Of a stretch of 64,000 bases of DNA, positions 1 to 8,546 are shown piece by piece. Position 1 is the stretch's first letter. Each line of letters begins with the position of its first letter. The stretch is taken from the NCBI RefSeq assembly GCF_001544455.2, contig NZ_FCOC02000019.1, positions 1-64,000 on the forward strand. The letters run 5' to 3'. The notes below the pieces were generated by a model that made no database searches, was not told the origin of the DNA, and saw only the letters and a program-made list of their open reading frames with translations. Source of the DNA: Caballeronia sordidicola. Its GTDB lineage: Bacteria; Pseudomonadota; Gammaproteobacteria; Burkholderiales; Burkholderiaceae. Position numbers and translations under genes: made by a program.

Positions 1-2
1 TC

Positions 3-134
3 GCTGGTTTGTGGTTGGTGGTGGCGATCAGCGCCTTTCTCGTTGTGCGCACCCAGAAGCCTACAGAGCCGTTCAAAACGCTCCGGTCCGAGACTCAAAA
101 CGACGTAGCTGCTGTTAAAGAGGCGTTGCAATGA
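3..134 (+). CDS. C-terminal end of a YqjE-like phage-holin-family membrane protein (partial)
   Basis: The reading frame enters from the left edge and gives 43 residues ending ...VKEALQ. It begins with a hydrophobic stretch (AGLWLVVAISAFLVV) that would be the last membrane helix, followed by a charged cytoplasmic tail. Its stop codon overlaps the next start (ATGA at 131-134), so the two are translationally coupled. Small inner-membrane proteins of the YqjE/phage-holin superfamily sit in this arrangement in Burkholderia, usually after a DUF883/ElaB gene that would lie outside the window. The family name is inferred from tail and context only. Confidence 0.55.
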   Translation, partial: AGLWLVVAISAFLVVRTQKPTEPFKTLRSETQNDVAAVKEALQ

Positions 135-427
135 CCCGTGCTGAGAACCCGTCTCAAACAGAAATTCTTGCGCGCATGGCGGCTACCCGAGCGGAGCTGG
201 TGGCCGCCAATCACGTCACCTCGTTGGTTGGCAGGCCACGCCGACGGCTTGTCCCAACAGACACCCCGCAAGGTCCGGTGTTTTTGCAAACGCCCTACGC
301 TGGCCTTATAGCTGCCGGGCTGATCGTGGGGACTGTTTTAGGACCGGGACAATTGGTGCGCACGGCGGCTCGGCGAGGCTTGGTTCCCTGGATTGTCAGC
401 ACGGTCAAGGGCCTGCTCACGCGGTAA
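131..427 (+). CDS. Small protein in the YqjK position, downstream of the YqjE-like gene
   Basis: This is a 98-residue protein whose ATG overlaps the upstream stop. The first 60 residues are polar and rich in Arg and Ala. One hydrophobic segment follows (about residues 57-76, YAGLIAAGLIVGTVLGPGQL), then a basic tail ending GLLTR. It would be a single-pass or membrane-associated partner of the YqjE-like protein. The tight coupling argues it is real and expressed with its neighbour. No catalytic motif is visible and the function of this family is unknown. Confidence 0.6.
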   Translation: MTRAENPSQTEILARMAATRAELVAANHVTSLVGRPRRRLVPTDTPQGPVFLQTPYAGLIAAGLIVGTVLGPGQLVRTAARRGLVPWIVSTVKGLLTR

Positions 428-968
428 CGAAAGGGTCGCTTACGTTAAAGCCTCGCGCATCGATGGCTTAGACGTGCAGGCCTGCAAAAATTTTGGAGTA
501 CCTTTGTTTCCGAATTTCCGCAGGGGGTTGCTCGGCGTGCCGTTCGTTCCCGTAATGATCGTGTAGATGATTTTTGGTGGAGACATGCCGGGCTGCGACG
601 CTTGCTCGTCTCGGGATTTACCATTAATCGAAGGCGTAACGAGAAAATCCGGTTGGCCATTTTTGGGAATACGCTACTGGCCATCTGCATTACGCTCCGC
701 CCGGTAGTTTTTGGATGCAGCACGTCTAGCTGCCGCGAATTGACATTGCGCATAATGCCGTCGAACGGTTCGCTCGAGGCAAGTTGGAGGGCGGCTCTTG
801 CGGCTTAGCAGGCCGCACATGGTTGCGTTACGTGGATCACGATCGTTGCGATGCTCTCGGCTCATTACTGTCGTCAAGAACTACATATTGACGAACCTTC
901 GGGCATGACAAAAAAGTTCGTTCGAAGCATATAGACGCCAAATTCCTAAACCGGATGAATCCATCGCT
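428..968. other. Gap of about 540 bp with no convincing gene
   Basis: Only short overlapping frames on both strands are present. None has a good ribosome binding site, a recognisable domain or codon use like the neighbours. I see no repeat, transposase remnant or clear terminator. Confidence 0.5.
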
Positions 969-1250
969 ATGCCAAAAACGAGTGTCGATCCTGAAGTGAA
1001 TTTAGTCGGCGTGTTATTCCTTCTTATGATTATCGATGGCGCTATCTGGAACAACTTTGCCAACCTACGCGTCATAGCGGGCGCATTCGGTATCGGTTTA
1101 GCGATGGCTTCTAGCAGTCGTAGCTGGGTGCAACGTAAGTCCCGGGGATCGGGGGCGCCGGTGCCCTACCGGCGCGTTTCACTCATGGCGAGCATTGGTT
1201 GCTTCTGCTATTTTATTGGCGCGCTGGTGTATGCCGTTTACGTCACTTGA
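969..1250 (+). CDS. Small hypothetical membrane protein
   Basis: The frame encodes 93 residues. Three hydrophobic segments are visible at about residues 10-28 (LVGVLFLLMIIDGAIW), 33-48 (VIAGAFGIGLAMAS) and 71-92 (LMASIGCFCYFIGALVYAVYV). A basic loop (SWVQRKSRGSG) lies between the second and third. It looks like a small inner-membrane protein with two or three helices. No family is recognised and the ribosome binding site is weak, so the start is uncertain. It stands alone. Confidence 0.45.
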   Translation: MPKTSVDPEVNLVGVLFLLMIIDGAIWNNFANLRVIAGAFGIGLAMASSSRSWVQRKSRGSGAPVPYRRVSLMASIGCFCYFIGALVYAVYVT

Positions 1251-1452
1251 CCAAAGCGGCGGCCCTTGGCTGGCGTAGCCAGTAGGGGAAGATGGCCGAT
1301 CGGTCGGTGAAACTGCGAACCGAACGAGCACGTGGATTTCTAGGCCCCTCGGTTCTCGAAATTGTAGAATCTAAGTAAGCGCACGGTGAAGTCGTAGTGA
1401 AGCGAGGACGAAGAGCCGACGAACGAAACGTCCGTCGGGAAACACGCAACAG

Positions 1453-1674
1453 CTAAGCGGATTGCCGTAGTAGCGCCCGTCGATAGTTCGATCGAATTAG
1501 TAGGTCGGGGACGGGTGTCAGGACTTCGGACATAAACTGCAGTTCGACACAGGACGCGACTCCGTAGCGCGGAGCGGCGCGGTGAAACGCACGGCGCGCA
1601 CAATCAAGTTGCGATCGGTCGCCCTCGGCCACTGCGCGGATTGCCTGTCGTTCAACTTCGCTTAAGATTTGCAT
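1453..1674 (-). CDS. Possible small hypothetical protein
   Basis: This is a 73-residue frame starting MQILSEVERQAIRAVAEGDR, which has the amphipathic pattern expected of a helical protein. A weak AGAG lies upstream of the ATG. It overlaps other frames and has no recognised domain. It may be a remnant of a longer gene. Confidence 0.25.
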   Translation of the reverse strand: MQILSEVERQAIRAVAEGDRSQLDCARRAFHRAAPRYGVASCVELQFMSEVLTPVPDLLIRSNYRRALLRQSA

Positions 1675-1823
1675 ATCGGGGCTCTTTGCTTGGTGATCAC
1701 GGCCAATAAGTGTTCTAGTAGTCGTGAGGGTGCCAACCTCGACCGCACGTCCAGCGGCGAACCGAGTCGCCGCTGGAGGACTGACGTCACCTGAGTGACA
1801 CCGCTAGTTTGTAACGGAGGCAG

Positions 1824-2279
1824 TCACCGTAACGCGTTCTCGACCGCTGCACTCAGCGCATGACGTTTCACGGATGACGCGAAGAAGCTAACCGAACCGC
1901 CGACGACGTCTTTACTATCGATGCTTAAAGCTTGAGACTTCCCCGAACCTTGAAGCGTGGCAGGGTTGCCGCGCCGATGGAACTCGTTTGCATCGAAATC
2001 GATCGGATATTCAAACATGCCGTCGACCGCTTCAACGACCAGATGAACGTGGTCGATACGAACACCACCAAAGTGAATATCGATGATCTTGTTGAGTGCT
2101 GCATCGGTGTCGGCATCAATCCCTTGCGAAGATAATACAGGATTCGCGAAATGCGCGAGATGAATCACTGCGCGCATATCGGCCCCGTCATCAAAACACG
2201 CGATACGGTAGCGTGCGACGCTCGGCGTGCGATCGTTCTTAGCGTAGATGAGGTCGTTAAAACTGCCTTGGTAGGTCAT
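1824..2279 (-). CDS. Hypothetical protein, 151 residues
   Basis: The start is placed at MTYQGSFNDL because an AAAGGC ribosome binding site sits just before it; a longer frame reaching 2339 lacks one. The protein is soluble with mixed alpha/beta character and several acidic patches (DDGADMRAVIHLAHFAN, VDGMFEYPIDFDANEF). There is no signal peptide and no recognised domain. It precedes nothing on its strand closely enough to form an operon. Confidence 0.5.
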   Translation of the reverse strand: MTYQGSFNDLIYAKNDRTPSVARYRIACFDDGADMRAVIHLAHFANPVLSSQGIDADTDAALNKIIDIHFGGVRIDHVHLVVEAVDGMFEYPIDFDANEFHRRGNPATLQGSGKSQALSIDSKDVVGGSVSFFASSVKRHALSAAVENALR

Positions 2280-2469
2280 GATTTGCCTTTTGGTTATGCG
2301 TAAGACCCAAATGTCAGACGCACAACCCAAGCTACTCATGACCGCGCGAAGTCAAGGCACTGGTACGGGGATGGCAGTTGCGTTCTTCGGCGAGTCCAGT
2401 GCGCGCTGAACGCTGCAAAGTCGATTCGCTTTCGCATCACGGCCAGTTCATGCCGTATCTGAGTCGCCC

Positions 2470-3285
2470 TCATTTTGCGTTTTTCGTTCTACGTCCGTGT
2501 TGTTCAGGCACGATCTCGATCCACGTTGGACCATGGTCACTGGCGTTTGGAAGGTCCCGCACCCAAGCATCAACAGACGCATCCCTAAGACGCGGGGCAA
2601 GCGCTGGACTGAGCAGGAGATGGTCAATCCGCAAACCGTAGTCGGCGCCGCGGTGCCGGCGAATATAATCCCAGTAGGTGTAAATGCGCTCGTCGCCGTG
2701 CACGCTGCGCAGCGCGTCGGTCCATCCTTGCGCTACAAGGCGCCGAAAGCATTCACGGCTTTCAGGTCGTAGCAACGCGTTATCGCGCCACGAGCGTGGG
2801 TTATAAATGTCGTCGTCTGTGGGGACGACGTTGTAGTCGCCGGCGAGCACAACGGGGTGAGCACTATCCGTCAAATATTGCGCGTATTCGATCAGCCGTT
2901 CGAACCACGCGAGCTTGTAGTCGAACTTGGGACCTGGCTGCGGATTGCCGTTTGGCAAATAGAGACAACCAACCAAAATGCCCGAGACCGCCGCTTCGAT
3001 GTACCGACTTTGTTTATCACCGCGGTCACCTGGTAGACCTCTGCGACTTTCAATCGGATCAGATCCTTTGCTCAAGATTGCAACGCCATTCCACGCACTT
3101 TGCCCGTGCCAAATTGCGCCGTACCCAGCCTCGTTAATCGCCTCGATCGGAAACGCGGCATCGACAGCCTTTGGCTCCTGCAGGCAGACGATGTCGGGGG
3201 ACGCCTCGGCTAACCACGTCAGCAACGATGGAAGGCGCGAGCGCACTCCGTTGATATTGAACGTAGCGATCTTCAGTTTCGGCAC
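2470..3285 (-). CDS. xth: Exodeoxyribonuclease III (AP endonuclease)
   Basis: This 271-residue protein belongs to the exonuclease III/AP endonuclease family, which cuts at abasic sites and removes 3' blocking groups during base excision repair. The family signatures are all present: KIATFNINGVRSR at the N-terminus, CLQEPKA with the metal-binding Glu near residue 37, LAGDYNVVP with the catalytic Asp-Asn pair, and SDHGPTW with the C-terminal Asp-His pair. Length is normal. The start is a GTG preceded by a strong GAGGAG. It lies downstream of ligD on the same strand with one small gene between, suggesting a repair cluster. A housekeeping xthA probably exists elsewhere. Confidence 0.92.
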   Translation of the reverse strand: MPKLKIATFNINGVRSRLPSLLTWLAEASPDIVCLQEPKAVDAAFPIEAINEAGYGAIWHGQSAWNGVAILSKGSDPIESRRGLPGDRGDKQSRYIEAAVSGILVGCLYLPNGNPQPGPKFDYKLAWFERLIEYAQYLTDSAHPVVLAGDYNVVPTDDDIYNPRSWRDNALLRPESRECFRRLVAQGWTDALRSVHGDERIYTYWDYIRRHRGADYGLRIDHLLLSPALAPRLRDASVDAWVRDLPNASDHGPTWIEIVPEQHGRRTKNAK

Positions 3286-3339
3286 GTTCGCAATCTCCTC
3301 AAACGGCCGGTGACATCTCGATCGACTACCAACATTAGA

Positions 3340-3765
3340 TCAATGCGCAGTGGGTGGCCACACCGCAACGCTTTTCTCAAACTGCCCTTCAGGAACCTGG
3401 TCCAAACCGTCAGCAAACCACGGCACTTGGTGTCGGAGCTCGGAGACGTAGCTTTCCCAGCCGCTTTGATTTCCGGGGAAGAGATCGTGTTGCACAAGGT
3501 TCGCGAGCAGCGCCCGGTTGATCGACTCATCGAGCAGCAGCTTCGGCCAAAGGAAGAACGTGCTCGCTGCTCGTTTCGCGAACTCGTAGGGGGTGATTTC
3601 TGCATCGACCATGCGAAGGATGGTAAAGCTCATCAGGGATTCCTCTTGTCCGACAGCCTCTCCAACGGTGTTAAACCGGTTTGCGCATTTCATCACGCAC
3701 GCAGATGCTTCCAGCACGTCGCCCAAATGCAACAGCAGGGCGCGTCTCTCAATTCCGTCGTCCAT
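3340..3765 (-). CDS. Hypothetical protein between xth and ligD, 141 residues
   Basis: The start at MDDGIERRALLL is chosen because CGGAGAA precedes it and longer starts would run into the end of ligD. The protein looks all-helical, with a leucine-rich first half (ALLLHLGDVLEASACVMKCANRF). The second half contains a Trp-rich segment (GWESYVSELRHQVPWFADGL). It is soluble and has no recognised domain. The 20-bp gap to ligD and common strand suggest co-transcription with the ligase gene. Confidence 0.55.
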   Translation of the reverse strand: MDDGIERRALLLHLGDVLEASACVMKCANRFNTVGEAVGQEESLMSFTILRMVDAEITPYEFAKRAASTFFLWPKLLLDESINRALLANLVQHDLFPGNQSGWESYVSELRHQVPWFADGLDQVPEGQFEKSVAVWPPTAH

Positions 3766-3785
3766 CGTTTCTCCGTTGTGTAGTG

Positions 3786-5756
3786 CTACTTGAGGTCGAT
3801 TGCTCTTTTCATGGCAACGGTCAATCCCTGCCGGCAACGCGCGTATCCCTGCCACGGGTCGGCGCCTAGGATGCGCTGCCGTTTGATCGCGCTGTGAATA
3901 GTCCACTGGTCGGCTGCCTCGATCTCTGGCAGTTCCTCCCAAGCGATCGGCATCGAGACGCCCATGCCGGAACGTGCGCGCGCGGAGAAGGCTGCGACCG
4001 TACTCGCGCCTTTGCTGTTGCGCAGGTAGTCGATGAAGATTTTTCCGACACGGTTCTTTGGACCCAGCACCGCTGAAAACCGGTCGGGCATCACCTGGGC
4101 CATGTGACGCGCAACGCCTTGCGAAAACGTCTTCACCTCATCCCAGCTTTGGCGCCGCGTGAGCGGAATGACGATGTGATATCCCTTGCCACCGCTGGTC
4201 TTGATAAAGGATTTCAGCCCGACTTCATCAAGCAGGACCTTGGCTAACTGAGCGGCCTCGGTCATCATTTTCCATGAGAGGCTCGGATCGGGATCGAGGT
4301 CGAGCACAAATCGGTCGGGATGCTGCAGGTCTGGTTGCACGGCATTCCACGTGTGCAATTCAATGACGTTCATTTGAGCCAAGCCTATGAGTGCTTCGGG
4401 CACGTCAACGGCCAACAAAGACGGATGCTTCGGGTGCAGCGCGACGGGCAGCTTGGTGATTCCGGGAATGCGCATCCGCTCCTCATGCTTCTGGAAGAAT
4501 AGTTCGCCTGCGATGCCATCGGGCGCGCGTACAAGCGAGACTGGCCTGTCTTGCAGATAGGGCAATGCCCACTCAGCGATCTCATCGTAATATCGGACCA
4601 GGTCTATCTTCTTCATGCCGGTCACCGGGTCGATCACGCGATCGGCGTTGGAGATTTTCTGGCCAGAAAGCGTGACGTTGTTGCGGCGCCCCGGTTGAAC
4701 ACGCGTCGAGCCGGTTTGCGCCTCGACCGGCTCTCCGTTCGCAACGTCGACAACCGGCTCCTCCGTGACGGCGGCCGCAGGTTTATCGTCACGCATGCCG
4801 TGAAACATCGGGTGCCGAACTTCTCCGTTCGGCGTCCACTCGAGAAACGACAATTCCGCGACAAGCCGGGGTTCCAGCCAGACGTAATCACGGTCTTTTT
4901 CGGGTGCCGGTGGGTTGTAACACGCGCTCGTTTTGCGAACCAACGTTTTTGCCTTTTTCTCAAGCGCGGCGATCTGCGAAGGGCGTAGGTTCTGCTGCGC
5001 GGTGCCGGCGAACCGAAGGGTTCCATCCATCTCATACACTCCAAGCAATAATGCACGAATGCCAGTATTCGCGCCGCGCAAGCGCGTAAATCCGGCAACG
5101 ACAAATTCCTGTCTGAGCTTGCATTTGAGCTTGACCCAGTCGGTCGAGCGTCCGGACCGATATGGTGCGTCCGCGCGCTTGCCGATGATCCCCTCGAGCT
5201 TCATTTTGCATGCTGATGTTACGAGTGAGTCGGGGTCCTGCGCGAAGTCTTCCGAGTAGCGCAACGCATCGGTATGAACTTCGCCAAGTAACTCGGCCAA
5301 GAGCGCACGCCGTGCTCTGAGCGATTGTTCTCTAAGGTCCGTTCCGTTGAGATACAACAGGTCGAAAAAGAACAATACGATTTCTGCGGTGCTGCGACGA
5401 TCAAACGCGTTCTGAAGCGCATTGAAATTCGGCATGCCTGCCGCGTCCAGCACGACCGCTTCGCCGTCGAGCCACACGTTATCAACGGGAAGTGCTTTAA
5501 GCGCCGCGCAAAGCTTGGGCATGCGATCGGACCAGTCGTGTCCGTTGCGAGTGAAAAGCTGCACGTCGCCGGCGTCGATGCGGGCGAGAATCCGATATCC
5601 GTCGAATTTGATCTCGTACGACCATTCTCCATCGGTGGGAGGGCGATTGACGAGCGTGCCCAGCTGCGGTTCGACCAGTGAAGGCGTTACACCCGGCGGC
5701 TCCTTCGTTGCACGTCTGGGCGGTTTCTTGTTCGAGTTATTCCATCGCCCGGCCAT
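3786..5756 (-). CDS. ligD: ATP-dependent DNA ligase LigD (ligase-polymerase form, no phosphoesterase domain)
   Basis: This 656-residue protein is the non-homologous end-joining ligase. The ATP-dependent ligase domain occupies about residues 28-320. The nucleotidyl lysine is K50 in YEIKFDGYR, followed by DGEAVVLD, EGIIGKR and DWVKLKCK motifs. The primase-polymerase domain occupies about 365-650, with metal-binding DLDPD at 486-490 and SGGKGYHI at 521-528. The order LIG-POL matches the second and third domains of Pseudomonas LigD. The N-terminal 3'-phosphoesterase domain is absent: the protein starts only about 28 residues before the ligase fold, and the upstream gene is unrelated. A GGAG precedes the ATG. 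No Ku gene is visible in the window. Confidence 0.95.
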   Translation of the reverse strand: MAGRWNNSNKKPPRRATKEPPGVTPSLVEPQLGTLVNRPPTDGEWSYEIKFDGYRILARIDAGDVQLFTRNGHDWSDRMPKLCAALKALPVDNVWLDGEAVVLDAAGMPNFNALQNAFDRRSTAEIVLFFFDLLYLNGTDLREQSLRARRALLAELLGEVHTDALRYSEDFAQDPDSLVTSACKMKLEGIIGKRADAPYRSGRSTDWVKLKCKLRQEFVVAGFTRLRGANTGIRALLLGVYEMDGTLRFAGTAQQNLRPSQIAALEKKAKTLVRKTSACYNPPAPEKDRDYVWLEPRLVAELSFLEWTPNGEVRHPMFHGMRDDKPAAAVTEEPVVDVANGEPVEAQTGSTRVQPGRRNNVTLSGQKISNADRVIDPVTGMKKIDLVRYYDEIAEWALPYLQDRPVSLVRAPDGIAGELFFQKHEERMRIPGITKLPVALHPKHPSLLAVDVPEALIGLAQMNVIELHTWNAVQPDLQHPDRFVLDLDPDPSLSWKMMTEAAQLAKVLLDEVGLKSFIKTSGGKGYHIVIPLTRRQSWDEVKTFSQGVARHMAQVMPDRFSAVLGPKNRVGKIFIDYLRNSKGASTVAAFSARARSGMGVSMPIAWEELPEIEAADQWTIHSAIKRQRILGADPWQGYARCRQGLTVAMKRAIDLK

Positions 5757-5759
5757 GGA

Positions 5760-6059
5760 TTAACGCTCCATGACTTTATCCAGTCCAGCGTCCAACCACG
5801 CGACAAGATCAGGCCGTGACGAAAACGCCGGGTTCGCAAACCAGGGAGCGAGGTGCTCATGCGCATCTGCAACGAAGTGATCATCGATTTCGAAGCGGTC
5901 CTCGAACCATGGATGATCGTAAACCCGATGGATGCCGACGGCGGTTTTGCCGTCCCAGTAAATGACGGTGTGCTCTGTTATGTCGGCAGTCGTTCCGCGG
6001 GGCCGATCCTTGAGCATGGCCGCGAACTCGTCCTTGACGTCGCTAAGGTTCATATTCAT
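5760..6059 (-). CDS. Hypothetical protein upstream of ligD, 99 residues
   Basis: The start at MNMNLSDVKDEF is supported by GGAG six bases upstream. The protein is small, acidic and soluble, rich in Trp, His and Asp (IHRVYDHPWFEDRFEIDDHFVADAHEHLAPWF). It has no recognised domain. Its stop lies three bases before the ligD start, so the two are almost certainly one transcript, and it may serve the same repair or stress response. Confidence 0.55.
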   Translation of the reverse strand: MNMNLSDVKDEFAAMLKDRPRGTTADITEHTVIYWDGKTAVGIHRVYDHPWFEDRFEIDDHFVADAHEHLAPWFANPAFSSRPDLVAWLDAGLDKVMER

Positions 6060-6140
6060 AGGTGGCTCCGCTAGCAGCTGAAAATGCATTGGTTGACGAT
6101 GATCGCAATAGGAATGCGGCCCGCGCGGATTCCAAAGCGG

Positions 6141-6359
6141 TTATTTGCTTTCGCTGCCCTTCAAATCATTGTGCTTATGCGAATGCGTTGCACCGTATTT
6201 CAACTCATAGTGTGCGCCTTTGCCGCTGCGCGTAGGCGGAAAATGCTCTCCCTCGACGCACGTCACTTCGAATGTCCCTTTGCCGTCCTCGTGAACGACC
6301 GAATAAATGCCGGAAACCTTAACGATTTCGCCGGGCTTGTAGGAATTGTCGCCAGCCAT
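6141..6359 (-). CDS. Small YjzC-like hypothetical protein
   Basis: The 72-residue product starts MAGDNSYKPGEIVKVSGIYS, with GGAG seven bases before the ATG. It has a short beta-rich body (a GIYSVVHEDGKGTFEVTCVEGEHFPPT core) and a His-rich end (GATHSHKHNDLKG). This resembles small stress-associated proteins related to Bacillus YjzC, but the match is by eye and weak. It leads the group of minus-strand genes that ends with ligD and xth. Confidence 0.5.
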   Translation of the reverse strand: MAGDNSYKPGEIVKVSGIYSVVHEDGKGTFEVTCVEGEHFPPTRSGKGAHYELKYGATHSHKHNDLKGSESK

Positions 6360-6479
6360 AATTTTTCTCCAAAAGTAAGTCATTGCTGACTAGCAAGGGC
6401 CGTTCCGGTGCGTACCGCAAAGCCCATTCATGGCAAGAAAAATGCTTCGAAAGTCCGATTTAGGCCGCGAGGGGGCTCT

Positions 6480-6725
6480 ATGACGCTCGTTATGTATCAT
6501 GGGTGGAGAATCCGGACGGTAAGCGTTGTCGAGGGATCCGGATTTTCGGCCGCCGCACTTCTAGAAAAGGAGGACGCCGCTTGGAGCGAGCGGCGGCGAT
6601 TTGCCTTTGCGGGGATCAGTTGTCATGACTCAGCGGAGGACGCTGAGTTTCAAGCCACCTGTTGGGCCAAGCGTTGGATCGAGAGCAGGGAACGTGTAGA
6701 GCCGACGCTATGTGATGCTGACTGA
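6480..6725 (+). CDS. Hypothetical protein, 81 residues
   Basis: The start at MTLVMYHGWRIRTVSV is preceded by GAGGGGG; a longer frame from 6408 has no ribosome site. It has a beta-strand-like N-terminus followed by a helical, charged C-terminal half (DSAEDAEFQATCWAKRWIESRE). The pattern YxGWxIRT is common in small Burkholderia proteins of unknown role. It converges on umuC. Confidence 0.45.
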   Translation: MTLVMYHGWRIRTVSVVEGSGFSAAALLEKEDAAWSERRRFAFAGISCHDSAEDAEFQATCWAKRWIESRERVEPTLCDAD

Positions 6726-6749
6726 CTGGAACGGAAAGCGCACGAACGC

Positions 6750-8021
6750 TTATCGTACTTTCGGAAGTGCGGCCCAATCGGCTGTGTAATAGGGGCTGCG
6801 CCGATCCTGGTTCATGTGCCATGCCCGACGCTCCCCGACCGCTCCGAGCTTCATCGTGCCTCGGCCGTATTTGTCGTTGATCGCGTCGAGTGCGACCATC
6901 AGTTTGGCCTGACGTGTGGTGTCGCGACCAAAAAGCTCGCCTTGCTCGATCGACGTCGCTTGTAACTCATGGAGCAATACCCCCGCCTTTGCATAGCGAA
7001 AGCCTTCGCGATAGATCTGGCGCAGTCCGAACAAGGCCGAGTCAACAAGCGTGAGCGTGTCCGACGTTGGTGACACGAGCGGAACATTGATCGCGCGGCT
7101 GTATTGCGGATCTTCCTTCTTGAAGGGGCTTGTGCGAATAAATACCTGTACCTGATTGGCTCTCAGGTTTTGCCGGCGTAACCGCTGCGCGGCCGTTGCC
7201 ACGAATTGCGTCACGGCCTGACTCAATTCCTCAAGCGCACACACGACGTGTCCAAAGCTACGTGAACACAGAACCTGTTTTTGGGGTTGGCTGGCATCTT
7301 CAAATCCATAGCAGGCGATGCCGTTGAGCTCAAGCAGCGTTCGTTCGAGTACGACCGAAAATTGCTTCCGGACAAAAGACGGGCTGAGCCGTTTGAACTG
7401 CAAAACGGACTCAATGCCCATCTCCTGCAGGCGTACACCGATCTTGCGGCCGACGCCCCACACTTCGTCCACCTCGACAAGTGCCAAGATGCTGTCGCGC
7501 TCACCCGCGTCAAGCGAGCCAAAATCACACACGCCGTTCCATGCGCGGCCGAGGTTTTTCTTGGCGAGATGGTTGGCCATCTTGGCCAGCGTTTTTGTCG
7601 GTCCAATTCCGATGCAGGTTGGGATACCGACCCATTGGAGCACTTGCGCCCGGATCTGGAATGCATATGTCGTCAGGTCGTGGCGAAATCCCCCGAGGTC
7701 GAGGAAACATTCATCGATCGAATAGATTTCCTGTACTGGTGAATACTGTCCAATGATGGACATCATGCGGTCGCTGAGATCCGCATAGAGGGCGTAGTTC
7801 GAGCTTAATCCGATCAAGCCGTGGGTTCGCTCCAATTCGCGAAGCTGGAACCAGGGCTGCCCCATGGAAATTTTGAGCGCTTTTGCCTCTTGTGACCGGG
7901 CTACTGCACACCCATCATTATTGCTGAGTACAACGACGGGTTTTCCGATCAACGACAAATCGAAACAGCGCTCGCACGAGACATAAAAGTTGTTGCCGTC
8001 GATTAGCGCAAATGTAGTCAT
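6750..8021 (-). CDS. umuC: UmuC, Y-family DNA polymerase V catalytic subunit
   Basis: The 423-residue protein matches the usual UmuC length of about 422. It is the translesion polymerase that copies damaged template together with UmuD'. The palm-domain metal residues are visible: Asp8 in ALIDGNNFYVSCER and Asp103-Glu104 in YSIDECFLD. A helix-hairpin-helix region (VWGVGRKIGVRLQEMGI), a little-finger domain and a C-terminal tail ending ADWAALPKVR follow. The start at 8021 (MTTFALIDG) overlaps the umuD stop as ATGA; a longer frame to 8075 would run back into umuD. It depends on umuD for transcription and probably for translation, so the umuD frameshift may lower its expression. Confidence 0.93.
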   Translation of the reverse strand: MTTFALIDGNNFYVSCERCFDLSLIGKPVVVLSNNDGCAVARSQEAKALKISMGQPWFQLRELERTHGLIGLSSNYALYADLSDRMMSIIGQYSPVQEIYSIDECFLDLGGFRHDLTTYAFQIRAQVLQWVGIPTCIGIGPTKTLAKMANHLAKKNLGRAWNGVCDFGSLDAGERDSILALVEVDEVWGVGRKIGVRLQEMGIESVLQFKRLSPSFVRKQFSVVLERTLLELNGIACYGFEDASQPQKQVLCSRSFGHVVCALEELSQAVTQFVATAAQRLRRQNLRANQVQVFIRTSPFKKEDPQYSRAINVPLVSPTSDTLTLVDSALFGLRQIYREGFRYAKAGVLLHELQATSIEQGELFGRDTTRQAKLMVALDAINDKYGRGTMKLGAVGERRAWHMNQDRRSPYYTADWAALPKVR

Positions 8022-8468
8022 CGCGGCTTGCGCGGGTGAAGGAGTTGTCGAAGATTCCATGTGACCACTCCCCACACGCTCATCTCTTGTCCCTCGGCGA
8101 ACGTGATCGGTAGGTACGCCGGATTCGCGGCATGCAAACGCACGACGCCCGCACGCTTATACAAACGCTTGACGGTAAATTCATCATCAACACAAGCAAG
8201 CACGATGCGCCCATGCACCGCTTCCACCGAACGATCGACGATGAGCCGGTCTCCATCGAAAATCCGCGCATCGATCATCGAGTCGCCCTTCGACCTGAAA
8301 CAGGAATGTCGCGATTGGATTCAAGACGAGTACATCGTTCAGGTCAATGCGTTTTTGCGTGTGATCTTGCGCTGGGCTTGGAAAGCCAGCCGGCACCTTG
8401 GCCAGTACTTCAATCAAATATGCGCCGGCGACATCGTCGGCGAGAGGGATGGGGCGGCGCATGGACAC
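8018..8468 (-). pseudogene. umuD: umuD with a one-base frameshift at the catalytic serine motif
   Basis: UmuD is the RecA-activated self-cleaving subunit of polymerase V. The N-terminal frame (GTG at 8468, or ATG at 8462) reads to FPSPAQDHTQKRIDLNDVLVLNPIATFLFQVEG. The expected continuation GDSMIDARIFDGDRLIVDRS is in the next frame. One extra G (C on the plus strand, within CCC at 8286-8288) turns GAAGGCGACTCG into GAAGGGCGACTCG. Past this point the second frame is intact, including VKRLYKR, which contains the lysine of the Ser-Lys pair, and ends HPRKPR. The lesion falls exactly between the cleavage site and the nucleophilic serine. It may be a real mutation, a slippage site or an assembly error. 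Confidence 0.85.
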
Positions 8469-8473
8469 GATGC

Positions 8474-8489
8474 CTGTATGGATGTACAG
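8474..8489. promoter_or_regulatory. LexA box (SOS operator) between umuDC and a divergent gene
   Basis: CTGTATGGATGTACAG fits the consensus CTGT-N8-ACAG perfectly. It lies 6 bp before the umuD GTG start, just after a TATAGAAT -10-like element on the minus strand. It is also 58 bp before the divergent Cys-rich gene at 8547, so one operator could control both directions. Confidence 0.88.
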
Positions 8490-8546
8490 TATTCTATAAC
8501 GGCTTTTGTCCGACTTGGTTTGGCCCTTTTTCGAGATAGCGGGAGA

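Noticed and set aside
428..968. Small frames at 445-753 and 602-808
   Set aside because: No ribosome site, no domain, unlikely codon use.
2470..5756. Complete non-homologous end-joining operon
   Set aside because: No Ku gene can be seen in the window, and LigD lacks its PE domain.
8061..8546. Longer plus-strand start for the Cys-rich protein
   Set aside because: The frame upstream of 8547 is antisense to umuD and crosses the LexA box; the ATG at 8547 has a good GGGAG site.
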